Part shown: piece after piece, positions 51,467 through 60,673 of the stretch | Layout: every line of letters begins with the position of its first letter | Numbering within the stretch: position 1 is the first letter of the stretch | NCBI RefSeq assembly: GCF_004804275.1 | Contig: NZ_STGI01000017.1 | Location: 50,165-114,164 of the forward strand | Direction: 5' to 3' | DNA from: Herbaspirillum sp. ST 5-3 | GTDB lineage: Bacteria; Pseudomonadota; Gammaproteobacteria; Burkholderiales; Burkholderiaceae_D | Length of the DNA stretch: 64,000 nucleotides | Made by a program: the position numbers and the translations under genes | Notes under the pieces: generated by a model | Told to the model about the DNA's origin: nothing | Database searches by the model: none | The model's input: only the letters and a program-made list of their open reading frames with translations

Positions 51467-51949
51467 ATGAAGAACTTTATCAAGGAAGGATGCGTCGTCA
51501 CGTTGACGGCACCCTATGACGTTGCCAGCGGCGCCGGCTTTCTGGTTGGCGCAATCTTTGCCGTGGCGAGCTATGCCGCAGTCTCCGGTGCAGCGGTCGA
51601 AGGCTGTCGCGAGGGTGTATTCACGCTCGCAAAGACATCGGCGCAGGCATGGACCCAAGGCCAGAAAATCTACTGGGACGACGCGAACAAGCGCTGCGAC
51701 AGCGACAGCACGGTTGGCATGCTGATCGGCACTGCCCACATTGCGGCCGCAAACCCGTCGGCAACGGGCGAAGTCATCCTCAACTGCTGCGCGCCGTCGA
51801 CCCTGGAAGGCCCGCAAGCTGCGATCGCCGATATCGCCACGGCGGACGCAACCGATCTGGCCAGTGCGGAGGCGCTCGCCAACGAGAACAAGGCAAAGAT
51901 CAATGCCATCCTCGCTGCACTGCGTGCGGCCGGCATCGTCGCCGCCTGA
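51467..51949 (+). CDS. DUF2190-family capsid decoration-like protein
   Basis: 160 residues. NFIKEGCVVTLTAPYDVASGAGFLVGAIFAVA and VFTLAKTSAQAWTQGQKIYWDD are typical of DUF2190, which sits next to the capsid gene in many phages and is thought to decorate the head. The C-terminal third is Ala-rich and helical. AAAGG ribosome site. Confidence 0.87.
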   Translation: MKNFIKEGCVVTLTAPYDVASGAGFLVGAIFAVASYAAVSGAAVEGCREGVFTLAKTSAQAWTQGQKIYWDDANKRCDSDSTVGMLIGTAHIAAANPSATGEVILNCCAPSTLEGPQAAIADIATADATDLASAEALANENKAKINAILAALRAAGIVAA

Positions 51950-51982
51950 TAGGACGGGCGGGGAGACCCGCCCGGCATTCCC

Positions 51983-52288
51983 ATGACATTTGATGCTTCC
52001 GTACTTTGGCCCGCGCTCAAGGCAGCCGGCATGCTGGTCGAGGCGGAATATCAGCCATCCTCTGGCCCTTCCGCACCGGTGGATATCGGATTCGTCCAGC
52101 CGGACGTCCAGCTCCTGGGTGGGATGGTGCAGTCGAGCGAGTTCGAGATCGAGTTCCAGACGGCCGATATGCCGGCACTTCAGATGGGTGAGACGCTGAC
52201 ATTCGGCGCTGCCACCTACAAGATCCGCGCCAATCCGAAGAAGAAGGGCGACGGGTTCTTCAGCACCGTGACCTTGAGTAAGCAATGA
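51983..52288 (+). CDS. Head-tail connector (lambda gpFII-like by position)
   Basis: 101 residues, beta-rich; MTFDASVLWPALKAAGMLVEAEYQPSS, MGETLTFGAATYKIRANPKKKGDG. Place (after DUF2190, before the tail terminator) and build fit gpFII. ATGA overlap with the next gene. Confidence 0.68.
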   Translation: MTFDASVLWPALKAAGMLVEAEYQPSSGPSAPVDIGFVQPDVQLLGGMVQSSEFEIEFQTADMPALQMGETLTFGAATYKIRANPKKKGDGFFSTVTLSKQ

Positions 52289-52707
52289 GCATCCGAGAAC
52301 AGATCCTCCAGTCGATCGTGACCAGGCTGGCCGGCACATCCGGCGTGGGTGACCGAATCTTTCGGTCACGCGTACAGGCCTTGTCGCGACAGGAGTCTCC
52401 GGCGCTGGTGGTAACGCCCGCGAGTGAAGAAAACAACACGCTGCCGGGAGGCGTCTCCGATCGCTACCTGACCGTGCGCATCGACGTCGTTGCCCGCTCG
52501 GAGACTCCGGACCAGGAGGCGGATCCGGTGCTTGCATCGGCGCACGCAAAGATCATGGCCGATACGCGCCTTGGCGGCCTGTCCGTGAACATCGAGGAAG
52601 TCGGGACGGAGTGGGATCTGGAAGACGCCGACAGTGGTGCGGCTCTGATTGCGGTCCAGTACCGGATCCAATACCGCACCAGGATGAAAGATTTATCCAG
52701 TCAATGA
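52285..52707 (+). CDS. Tail terminator-like protein (gpU-like by position)
   Basis: 140 residues. IREQILQSIVTRLAGTSGVGDRIFRSR, TVRIDVVARSETPDQEADPVLASAHAKIM and IAVQYRIQYRT follow the alpha-beta pattern of tail terminator proteins (gpU/DUF3168-like). It would cap the finished tail. Confidence 0.72.
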   Translation: MSIREQILQSIVTRLAGTSGVGDRIFRSRVQALSRQESPALVVTPASEENNTLPGGVSDRYLTVRIDVVARSETPDQEADPVLASAHAKIMADTRLGGLSVNIEEVGTEWDLEDADSGAALIAVQYRIQYRTRMKDLSSQ

Positions 52708-52718
52708 AAGGAATAGCG

Positions 52719-52925
52719 ATGCCTCAAATCCGTTACACAAAAGGCCCGGAGACCCTGTCTTTGGGCGACATCCCGCTCGTCATCAACGAATGGGTCGATG
52801 TCAACGACGACATGGCAAAGCAGGCGGCTCTGAAGGAGCGCAAGGCCGAGTATGGCTTTGAAGTCCGAACTGCCAAGGTCGAATCGAAGCAATCGGACGC
52901 CAGCGCGCAAACGCCGGCGAAATAA
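52719..52925 (+). CDS. Phage hypothetical protein
   Basis: 68 residues, AAAGGAA site. IRYTKGPETLSLGDIPLVINEWVDVND: small beta protein with a charged helical end. Lies before the tail tube gene; function unknown. Confidence 0.65.
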   Translation: MPQIRYTKGPETLSLGDIPLVINEWVDVNDDMAKQAALKERKAEYGFEVRTAKVESKQSDASAQTPAK

Positions 52926-52937
52926 ACCGCGTCACGT

Positions 52938-52953
52938 GTGCAGACGTCTGCAC
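52938..52953. repeat. Perfect 16-bp palindrome GTGCAGACGTCTGCAC
   Basis: In the 51-base gap before the tail tube gene. A copy with one changed base (GTGCAGACATCTGCAC) lies near the end of the large terminase gene at 47547-47562. Confidence 0.8.
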
Positions 52954-52976
52954 CACACTGAAAAGGAGTAAGCATC

Positions 52977-54173
52977 ATGGATCAAGCCACTGGCGCCAAT
53001 TCGTATATCGCCATCTGGGAAGAGACCAACTACGGCGTTCGCCCGGGATCGCCGTCCCTCAAAAAGATTGCTGCCGCCGTGGCGGGCGTGTCGCTCAAGG
53101 CAAACGTCGAGAAGCTCGTGTCCAACGCGCTCTCGTCCGCGCGCAACGTGGCGGCCGCACGCGGGGGAAATATCACGGTCAGCGGCTCGCTGCCATTCGA
53201 GCTTCCGCTGCTGGGCATTGGCACGCTTCTCAAGCATGCGATTGGCCCGGTGACAACGACCAACGTCAAGCTGGTCTCGGATGATGGCGGGCTGACGAAC
53301 GTCATCGTCAAATGCGCCGATTCCGGTACGCCAGCGGGCGCCGGCACGCTGACGCTCACCGGAAGCTCCTTGACCTGGGCGGCGAACGGTGAAACCGCTG
53401 GCGCCGGCGTCGATGTATCGGCTGCAGGCGATTACACCTTGCAATCGAGCACGGCGTCGCATGCCTTAACCATCACCACGACGGGAACAGTGACCGGAGC
53501 GAGCGCACAGGTCACAGTCGGCGCCGCAGCCTACAAGCACGTCATCAAGCGTGGCGCTCTTCCGGCAGGCCTTGGTGTTGAAATTGCGCATACCGATATC
53601 GGCGTCTACGAAGATTTCGACGGCTGCCGGATCGACAAGATGAGTCTGTCTGTCGGCACCTCCGGCCTGGTGACCGGATCCTTTGATGTGGTCGGCAAGC
53701 AAATGACTGCTCCCAGCGGATCGGCGCTTGGCGTGCCGACCAGCGTCACGCACGCGCCGTTTGTTCACCACGAGGCTGTCATTCTGGAAAGCGGCGAATC
53801 CGTGAACGCGATCAGCTTCGACATCGCGCTCATGAATGCGCTGGATCCGGTCCGGGTGGTTGGTAGCAGGAATATCGCGACGGCCAGGGAAGGCCGCGGT
53901 GATCTTACTGGCAAGCTCACGACGCTGCTGGAAGACGCGACGATGATCAACAAGGTGCTGAACGAAACGGCGTCCAGCAATCGGTTGTTCTTCAGCACAG
54001 CCACGGGCTCGGTCGAGTTCTATATGCCTTCCACCAAGTACTTCGGCGATGCAGGATCCGGCATCCCGACCGACAAGGGCATTGTCCTTGGCGTCGACTA
54101 CCAGGCGACGAACGATGCCGGTCTGGCGACCGACATTCAAGTCACCATCATCAACTCCGAAGCCACGCTGTAA
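52977..54173 (+). CDS. Tail tube protein
   Basis: 398 residues. ANSYIAIWEETNYGVRPGSPSLKKIAAAVAGVSLKANVEKLVSNAL and the two-domain repeat (HVIKRGALPAGLGVEI, VGTSGLVTGSFDVVGKQMT, FDIALMNALDPVRVVGS) fit the phage tail tube family. Gly/Thr/Ser-rich inserted segment at about 110-180 could be an Ig-like surface domain. It polymerises into the tail around the tape measure. Confidence 0.87.
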   Translation: MDQATGANSYIAIWEETNYGVRPGSPSLKKIAAAVAGVSLKANVEKLVSNALSSARNVAAARGGNITVSGSLPFELPLLGIGTLLKHAIGPVTTTNVKLVSDDGGLTNVIVKCADSGTPAGAGTLTLTGSSLTWAANGETAGAGVDVSAAGDYTLQSSTASHALTITTTGTVTGASAQVTVGAAAYKHVIKRGALPAGLGVEIAHTDIGVYEDFDGCRIDKMSLSVGTSGLVTGSFDVVGKQMTAPSGSALGVPTSVTHAPFVHHEAVILESGESVNAISFDIALMNALDPVRVVGSRNIATAREGRGDLTGKLTTLLEDATMINKVLNETASSNRLFFSTATGSVEFYMPSTKYFGDAGSGIPTDKGIVLGVDYQATNDAGLATDIQVTIINSEATL

Positions 54174-54231
54174 GGGCTGCGATCGCCGTGCTTCGGCCGG
54201 CGGTCGCCATCACTGCTATGCAAGGAAAACC

Positions 54232-54600
54232 ATGTTTTCACAATTAACCAAAGCGCTCAGCGACACCTATACCTGGCCTGTCACAGTCAAGGTTCCTGCC
54301 AATGGCGGAAAGCAGAACAACATTCAATTCGACGCCGAATTCCACCGCGTCGACCAGGATGAGGTCGAAAACATCTTCGAGAGCGCCCGCTCGGTGAACG
54401 AAGATGGCGTGAAGGTCCTGATCTACTCCAAGGTCGTGGACCGCGTCCTGGTGAACATGAAGGCGAAGAACGACGAGGGCAAGTACGACGAACTGCCGGA
54501 CGATCTTCAGGCAAGCATCAGGCGTATCTCGGGCGCCGACCGTGCGATCGCCAACGCCTTTACCGCATCGATCACGGGCGAAAAGGCAAAAAACTCGTAG
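54232..54600 (+). CDS. Tail assembly chaperone, short form (G-like)
   Basis: 122 residues, AAGGAAAA site. YTWPVTVKVPANGGKQNNIQFDAEFHRVDQDEVENIFESAR is the typical start of gpG-like chaperones. The zero frame stops 6 bases after a slippery heptamer, so most ribosomes make this form. It coats the tape measure during tail assembly. Confidence 0.87.
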   Translation: MFSQLTKALSDTYTWPVTVKVPANGGKQNNIQFDAEFHRVDQDEVENIFESARSVNEDGVKVLIYSKVVDRVLVNMKAKNDEGKYDELPDDLQASIRRISGADRAIANAFTASITGEKAKNS

Positions 54601-54635
54601 ACGCCGCCCGGCACTGGGTCACCCAGAATCGGGCG
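54588..54635 (+). promoter_or_regulatory. Programmed -1 frameshift site of the tail chaperone gene
   Basis: Slippery heptamer A-AAA-AAC (54588-54594) in the right phase, then a 10-base spacer and a two-step symmetric stem: CGCCCG (54605-54610) with CGGGCG (54630-54635), and CTGGG (54614-54618) with CCCAG (54622-54626), 3-base internal loops on both sides and a TCA loop. Confidence 0.88.
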
Positions 54636-54944
54636 CGATCGGCCAAGGCAAAGCAGTTGAAGGAAAGCGGCATCCCTGATGCTGAATTGGCGGAATACCT
54701 CGGTGAGATGCCGACCTTCCAGGTGCTCCCGGAAAACTGGGAAACCGTGCGTTGGTTTCTCATCCTGGAGAACCGCTGGCTGATCGGGCCGGGCGGCGGA
54801 TATATGCGGATTGACGACCAGGCCATTCACGCGCAAATGTCGCTGCGCGGCGTAACGAAGAAGCGGCGCATCGAGCTGCTGGACGGCTTGATGATCATGG
54901 AAAGGGCGGCGTTGAAACTGTTGAACGCTGACACATCATGTTGA
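54594..54944 (+). CDS. Tail assembly chaperone extension (T-like), made only by frameshift
   Basis: In the -1 frame from the slip site the reading continues without stop for 116 residues (LVDAARHWVTQNRARSAKAK, then KESGIPDAELAEYLGEMP ... WETVRWFLILENRW). It has no ribosome site of its own at the frame entry. The fused G-T product from 54232 would be 237 residues. In lambda both forms are needed in a set ratio. An internal ATG at 54657 is an unlikely separate start. Confidence 0.82.
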   Translation, partial: LVDAARHWVTQNRARSAKAKQLKESGIPDAELAEYLGEMPTFQVLPENWETVRWFLILENRWLIGPGGGYMRIDDQAIHAQMSLRGVTKKRRIELLDGLMIMERAALKLLNADTSC

Positions 54945-55579
54945 TTAAAGCCTCCGTTTCCGGACTGCTGGACCCGGCAAAACTCGACGCGTGGACGAAG
55001 CAAAAGCAGGCGGCCATACGGACCGCCGTCGGCAACGGTATGCGTAAGGCAGGCGCGCAGGTCATGCCGCAGATTCGCGCGCAAATGAGTTCTTCCTTTC
55101 GCGTCGCCAAGCCTGCCTTCGTCAAGTCGATGCGGGCCAAGCTGTACGACCGCAAGCCGGACCGCATGCCGGCGCTGCTGATCGGAAGCAAGATTCCCTG
55201 GCTTGGCATCCATGTGAAAGGCGGTGTCATTTCCGGGTCGATGCTGATTCCCTTGCTCCCGACACGCATGGGACGCAAAGCCTTCAAACGCGTGGTCGAC
55301 ACGGTGCTTCGAAGCGGCGCCGGTCATTTTGTCAACGTCAACGGGAAGATCATCCTGATGGCCGAATATCAGCCGGAATACGGAAAGGCCTTGAGCCGCT
55401 TCCGGCGTGAATACCGGACGAAGAACGGCGGCAAGCGGATCAAGGCGGGTACCGATGTCCCGATCGCCATCCTGATCAAGTCGGCGACCATGCGCCGGCG
55501 ATTCGACCTGGGCGGCATCGTCAACACCCATCTTCATACCATTGCTGCAGAGATCCAGCAGCAGTTAAAGGCAATCTAA
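54938..55579 (+). CDS. Tail-region protein of unknown function
   Basis: 213 residues, very basic. SVSGLLDPAKLDAWTKQKQAAIRTAVGNGMRKAGAQVMPQIRAQM and a C-terminal FDLGGIVNTHLHTIAAEIQQQL. Proteins of this look lie just before the tape measure in many lambda-like phages (I recall a DUF6441 label). It may be a tail completion protein. Overlaps the previous gene by 7 bases. Confidence 0.72.
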   Translation: MLIKASVSGLLDPAKLDAWTKQKQAAIRTAVGNGMRKAGAQVMPQIRAQMSSSFRVAKPAFVKSMRAKLYDRKPDRMPALLIGSKIPWLGIHVKGGVISGSMLIPLLPTRMGRKAFKRVVDTVLRSGAGHFVNVNGKIILMAEYQPEYGKALSRFRREYRTKNGGKRIKAGTDVPIAILIKSATMRRRFDLGGIVNTHLHTIAAEIQQQLKAI

Positions 55580-58500
55580 ATGAGCGACAAAGCCGGAATT
55601 CTGATCGAGGCGCAAGACCGCACGAAAGATGCGTTCGCGTCGCTGCGGGCGAACGTGCGCGAGGCCAACACGCATCTCGAAAACCTCAAGGGCTCGGTCA
55701 GCAGCGTCACTGGCGTGCTTGGCGGGCTTGGCGTGGCTGTCTCCGCTGTCGGTGTTGCGTCGATGATCAAGAACGCGATCGACACGGCCGACAATCTGAA
55801 CGACCTGACCAAGTCGACGAAGCTCTCGATCGAGCAGCTGGCAGGATTGAAGCTGGCGGCCGTCCAGTCGGGCAGCGATCTGGAAAGCGTCGCCAAGGGC
55901 GTCAACAAGCTCTCGGTCGAGATGGGCAAGAACGCCGAGAAGTTCGCCAAGATCGGCGTCACCGCCAAGGACCCGATCGAGGCGCTCAAGCAGTTATCCG
56001 ACATCTTCTCGTCGATCGAGGATCCCCAGCTGCGCGCCGCGGTTGCGGCTGAAGCCCTCGGCAAACAATGGGAAGGCCTCGCACCCATCCTGGCGGAAGG
56101 TGGTGAGTCCATCGGCTCCATGGTCGAGAAGGGCGCGCGCCTGTCGAAGATTACGCAGGAGGCGGCCGACCAGGCGGACAAGTTTAACGACCAGCTCGCC
56201 GAACTGAAGATGACGTCCGACGGGTTTGCCATGTCGCTCGCCAGTGACATGCTGCCCGGGATGAATGATGCGATCGGTGCTATCCGGACTGCGTACGAGG
56301 AGTCTGGAAAGCTGCGGGCCGTGTGGGTCGCTCTGGGAGGTTTGGGCGCATTCCTGTTCACCGACGAATTTGCGAGCACTAAGGTCAAGGTCCAAAATCT
56401 GCAAAAAGAAATTGCTAACCTGGAGGACTGGAAAGAGCGTACCCGCTCCGGCTTTCTGCAAGTATGGTTATTTGGACCCGCTGATGACCTCGATGCAAAG
56501 ATCGCAGCGGCCAAGGCGAAGATCCTTGACCTGCAGAAGTCCATGGAAAAACAACCGGACCAGGCCGATCCCGAGATCGAGCGCAAAAAGGCCGCGGCCG
56601 CCGCGGCGAACGCGCAACGGCTGCGCGATTTCCTTGACGGGCAAACGAAGGCAAAGGCGGCTGCCGAGGCCTACAAGAAAGAGCTGGAGGAGCAGGAGAA
56701 GCTTCTCGCGAAGCTGGCCGGTATCAACGGCGACTACATGGAGCAGTTGACCCGGCTGCAGGTCATCCGCAACAAGGGGCGCATTACCGAGCAAGAGTAT
56801 GTCGAGGCGGTCAAGGAACTGATCGCCTTGCAGCCCAAGGCCAAGAAGCAGATGGAGGAGATGGAAAAGATCGGCAAGGATATCGCCGAGGCGCGCGCCG
56901 ATCTCCGCCGCAAAGAGCAGGATGCCATCGACGAGTATTTCCGCTCCCAGACGGAGGGCTATAACGCGGCCGTCAAGGCCTCCAACGACGCCTTGGTAGC
57001 TGCCCAGGATGAATATGCGCAGTTTGGCATGAGCAAGAGCCAGATCGCGGCCATCACCCTGCTCAAGCTGGAATCCGCCAAGGCATCGTATCTCGAAGGA
57101 TCCGAAGGCTATAGCGCGATCGAAAAGCAGATTGCAGCGCAGCGGGAGCTGATCGGGGTGTTGCAAAAGACCGAGGTGCAGCAGGCGTGGAAATCCATCT
57201 TCGATAGCATCGACCAGACCGCACATGACACCTTCGTTTCTGTTTTCGACAGCGGGAAAAATGCGTTCGATCGGCTACGCGACACGCTGAAAAACGGTCT
57301 TCTTGACTTGCTGTACCAGATGACGCTCAAGAAGTGGATTTTCTCGATCGGCGCATCCGTCAGCGGCGTGCCCGGCATCGCAAACGCCGGAGCGATGGGC
57401 CCGCTCGATTTGATTGGCAATGCCGCCGGCGCCTACAACGGACTCTCCAGCCTTGGCGGTATGGCGAATGCCGTCGGCCTGAGCGGAGCCTATAACACCG
57501 TCGCAGGCTGGTTCGGTGCCACAGGCATGGGGCTGACCGGTGCGGGTAGCATCGGCGGCGCATCGTCGCTCGCATCAATGGGGCTGGCCGGTGGCGGCAT
57601 GGGTGCGCCTGTTGCAAGCACCGTCGCGACGGAAGCCGCAGGAACTTCCGGAATCCTGGGTTCCGTAGGGTCGGCGATGCCTTATCTTGCAGCCGCAGTC
57701 GCGATCTATTCAATCGCCAAATCGCTTGATCACTCGGGCACGTACCATACAGGCGCTCTCGCCGAATACAGCGCGTCTGGCGGCCTGCTGACCGGCTCAA
57801 ACGGCACGCATGCAGGGCCACGCGCTGGCGACACGAACTACGGCACCGGCTTCGGCGGTGTCGATTTCAGCCAGCAAACGGCTGATTTCGTCGGTGGCAT
57901 CAGCAAATCGATAGTCGGCATCCTTGACAGTACCGCATCGACGTTTGGCAAGACGGCGGGCTACACGGCTGCAACCGCGTTTGCTGACGACACGTCGAAA
58001 GACGGTGCGTGGGGCGCGCTCCTGATCTCCAAGCTCGGCGAGAAGGTTGTCGATTGGCAAGACACGCGCAACAGCTCATGGGCACCGCGCGAATTCGGCG
58101 ACGGGGAAGCTGGGCGCACGCAATACCTCACCGAGCTGAGCAAATCCGTCCGTACGGCACTCGACGACATCGGCTTGCCTGGCTGGGCGCAATCGATGCT
58201 CGACAACCTTGGCAATGCGCCGGCATTGACGGATCTTGCCGCTGTCGTGGACAAGATCAATGCTGTTCAAAAGGCACTCGTCAGCATGGGCAACGTATTC
58301 GCCGGGTTCTCGAATCTGAGCGATGCGGCGGTGTCGGCCCTTGTGACCGCTTCGGGCGGCGTCGATCAGTTTGTTGCTGGCATGAGCGGTTTCTATGATG
58401 GCTATTTCAGCGAAGCAGAGAAGATCGCGAATGTGTCGGGGCGGGTATCGGATGCTCTGTCTGCTGTCGGGCTTGCCATGCCGACGACACGCGAGGAGTT

Positions 58501-60673
58501 CCGCTCATTGGTTGAGCAAGAGCTGGCGCTCGGTGAAGCTGGCGCGCCTGCGGTTGCCGCACTTCTGAGCGTGTCCGGCGCATTCGGAACAGTCGCCGAC
58601 TATTCCAAGCAGATGGCGGACCAGTCAATTGCCGACGCGCAGCGCCAGGCAGATGAAACTGCGCGCATTCAGCAAGAAGCGCTCGCAGCATCGCAGCGCA
58701 TAGCCGACCAGCGCGCCGATCTGGAGCTTCGCATCATGGAGCTTTCCGGCGACGCAGCGGGAGCCCTCGCAATCCAGCGCCAGCGTGAACTTGCCGCCAT
58801 GGATGAGGCATTGCGACCGCTTCAGCAGCGCATCTATGCGCTCCAAGACATCGCCACAGCAGAACAAAACGCGCTCACAACATTTCAGGACTTCATGTCG
58901 GGCATCAACTCGACGCTCGATTCTTCACGGTCCGCACTTCAATCATCGTGGGATGATCTGAAGCGACGTGCTGGTGCCGGAGACGCTGCGCGGCAATTGC
59001 TGCAGCAGGCATATGATCGCGAGTCAGCAGAAAACGCTCGGCGCATTGCAACCGCCGATACGGCGCGGCAGGCGCTACAGCAAGCCTACGACCGCGAGTC
59101 CGCAGATAATGCCCGCCGCATTGCTGCTGCTGATACTGCGCGTCAGGCGCTGGATGCGGCAGTCAAGTCACAGTCCGACGCATTTCAAAATACGATAGAT
59201 CAGTTCGACGCGTTCACAAAGTCGCTCGCCGACTTCCGCAATCAACTTGCCAGTGGCGACCTCTCTACGCTTTCGCCTGAACAAAAATACCTTCGTTCCA
59301 AGGCGGAGTTTGAACGTATTTCTGCGGCCGCCGGCTCTGGCGACGTTGAAGCGATCGGGCGTCTACAGGAATCCGCAAGCGCGTTTCTGACGGCTTCGCG
59401 CGGCTTTAACGCCAGCTCGGGAGCCTATGCATCCGATTTCGCATCAGCGGATGCCGCATTGCAGGCGGTTCAGGCGTTCACGCAGTCGAAAGCGGATGAT
59501 GGGCGCGCTCAATTGGAATCGCTCAATCAGCAAGTCGCTGGCGTGCTCACTGCGTCAAATAATTCAGCACTATCGGTCGCGGAAGCAGTCGCAAATTTGC
59601 AGTCTGTGCTGCCGGATGCCCAAGCCGCACGGTTACAGCAAACAACACTCGATCAGCAAGTTGCCGGACTTCTTACAGTCAATGCCTCAGTAACGTCTGT
59701 CGAAGATGCCATCACGAACTTGCAAGCAGCATTGTCAGACGCCGACGCCGCACGGTTACAGCAAACAACACTCGATCAGCAAGTTGCCGGACTTCTTACA
59801 GTCAATGCCTCAGTAACGTCTGTCGAAGATGCCATCACGAACTTGCAAGCAGCATTGTCAGACGCCGACGCCGCACGGTTACAGCAAACAACACTCGATC
59901 AGCAAGTTGCCGGACTTCTTACAGTCAATGCCTCAGTAACGTCTGTCGAAGATGCCATCGCTAACCTGCAGGCGGTGCTGCCGGACGCCCAAGCCGCACA
60001 GCAGGAACTGAACCTGCGTCAGCAAGAAGTTAATGCGCTACTCGGTCTGAATACCGGCGTGATGTCGCTACAGTCGGCAATCGATGCCTTCCGCACGGTG
60101 CAAAACGCCGTCACGGCTGCGAACTCGAATCAGTCGGCAATCAGCGGCATGTATCGCGACATTCTCGGTCATGAGGCGGATTCCGCTGGTCTGGCGAGCT
60201 GGATGAACGTTCTCAACAGCGGTGGGACACTAGATCAAGTGCGCGCCGGCATCCAGAACTCGCCGGAAAACATGGTCCAAGACCTGTACACGTCGATTCT
60301 TGGCCGCTCCGGCACTGCAGATGAGATTCACACTTGGCAGATGCGCGCCCTTGCAGGAACGTCGATGGACGACATCCGCGCCGCATTCCTGAATTCGGAC
60401 GAGTACCTGCACGGGTCACATGCCAACGGGCTCGATTATGTTCCGTTCGACGGATACCGCGCCGAACTGCATCGGGGCGAACGCGTTCAGACGGCATCGC
60501 AAGTCAAAGAGTCGGATACAAATAACCGCGAGATGGTGTCTCTGCTGCGCGAGGTCTTGATGCAGATCAGGGCAGGCAACGGCATCAGCCAAGGGCAAAA
60601 CGATCGACTCGATCGCGTCGCGCAGCGTCTGTCCTCCATCGAGAATGAGAGCAGATTAGCAGGTGCGCGATGA
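55580..60673 (+). CDS. Tail tape measure protein
   Basis: 1697 residues. N-terminal tape-measure start (GILIEAQDRTKDAFASLRANVREAN), hydrophobic segment at 45-65, long coiled coils (about 260-550), Gly/Ala-rich hydrophobic region (about 595-720) and more coiled coil after 1000. It has two tandem repeat zones: a 25-residue unit (from residue 1138) and a 41-residue unit (from 1349). Near the end are two DUF4214-like segments (GMYRDILGHEADSAGLASWMN and DLYTSILGRSGTADEIHTWQ, about 1520-1610). At the usual ~0.15 nm per residue the tail would be about 250 nm. ATGA overlap with the next gene. Confidence 0.92.
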   Translation: MSDKAGILIEAQDRTKDAFASLRANVREANTHLENLKGSVSSVTGVLGGLGVAVSAVGVASMIKNAIDTADNLNDLTKSTKLSIEQLAGLKLAAVQSGSDLESVAKGVNKLSVEMGKNAEKFAKIGVTAKDPIEALKQLSDIFSSIEDPQLRAAVAAEALGKQWEGLAPILAEGGESIGSMVEKGARLSKITQEAADQADKFNDQLAELKMTSDGFAMSLASDMLPGMNDAIGAIRTAYEESGKLRAVWVALGGLGAFLFTDEFASTKVKVQNLQKEIANLEDWKERTRSGFLQVWLFGPADDLDAKIAAAKAKILDLQKSMEKQPDQADPEIERKKAAAAAANAQRLRDFLDGQTKAKAAAEAYKKELEEQEKLLAKLAGINGDYMEQLTRLQVIRNKGRITEQEYVEAVKELIALQPKAKKQMEEMEKIGKDIAEARADLRRKEQDAIDEYFRSQTEGYNAAVKASNDALVAAQDEYAQFGMSKSQIAAITLLKLESAKASYLEGSEGYSAIEKQIAAQRELIGVLQKTEVQQAWKSIFDSIDQTAHDTFVSVFDSGKNAFDRLRDTLKNGLLDLLYQMTLKKWIFSIGASVSGVPGIANAGAMGPLDLIGNAAGAYNGLSSLGGMANAVGLSGAYNTVAGWFGATGMGLTGAGSIGGASSLASMGLAGGGMGAPVASTVATEAAGTSGILGSVGSAMPYLAAAVAIYSIAKSLDHSGTYHTGALAEYSASGGLLTGSNGTHAGPRAGDTNYGTGFGGVDFSQQTADFVGGISKSIVGILDSTASTFGKTAGYTAATAFADDTSKDGAWGALLISKLGEKVVDWQDTRNSSWAPREFGDGEAGRTQYLTELSKSVRTALDDIGLPGWAQSMLDNLGNAPALTDLAAVVDKINAVQKALVSMGNVFAGFSNLSDAAVSALVTASGGVDQFVAGMSGFYDGYFSEAEKIANVSGRVSDALSAVGLAMPTTREEFRSLVEQELALGEAGAPAVAALLSVSGAFGTVADYSKQMADQSIADAQRQADETARIQQEALAASQRIADQRADLELRIMELSGDAAGALAIQRQRELAAMDEALRPLQQRIYALQDIATAEQNALTTFQDFMSGINSTLDSSRSALQSSWDDLKRRAGAGDAARQLLQQAYDRESAENARRIATADTARQALQQAYDRESADNARRIAAADTARQALDAAVKSQSDAFQNTIDQFDAFTKSLADFRNQLASGDLSTLSPEQKYLRSKAEFERISAAAGSGDVEAIGRLQESASAFLTASRGFNASSGAYASDFASADAALQAVQAFTQSKADDGRAQLESLNQQVAGVLTASNNSALSVAEAVANLQSVLPDAQAARLQQTTLDQQVAGLLTVNASVTSVEDAITNLQAALSDADAARLQQTTLDQQVAGLLTVNASVTSVEDAITNLQAALSDADAARLQQTTLDQQVAGLLTVNASVTSVEDAIANLQAVLPDAQAAQQELNLRQQEVNALLGLNTGVMSLQSAIDAFRTVQNAVTAANSNQSAISGMYRDILGHEADSAGLASWMNVLNSGGTLDQVRAGIQNSPENMVQDLYTSILGRSGTADEIHTWQMRALAGTSMDDIRAAFLNSDEYLHGSHANGLDYVPFDGYRAELHRGERVQTASQVKESDTNNREMVSLLREVLMQIRAGNGISQGQNDRLDRVAQRLSSIENESRLAGAR
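58991..59158 (+). repeat. 75-base imperfect tandem repeat in the tape measure gene
   Basis: Units 58991-59065 and 59066-59140, then a partial third. Protein unit RQxLQQAYDRESAxNARRI plus AxADTA; the DNA copies have diverged at many third positions, so the duplication is old. Confidence 0.85.
59624..59959 (+). repeat. Perfect 123-base tandem repeat in the tape measure gene
   Basis: Units 59624-59746 and 59747-59869 are identical in DNA; a third copy continues identically for 90 bases to 59959. Each unit is 41 residues (LQQTTLDQQVAGLLTV ... NLQAAL). Diverged units lie on both sides (from about 59510 and after 59960). Confidence 0.95.

Noticed and set aside
59624..59959. CRISPR-like appearance of regular repeats
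   Set aside because: Units of 123 bases are contiguous with no spacers and keep the tape measure reading frame.
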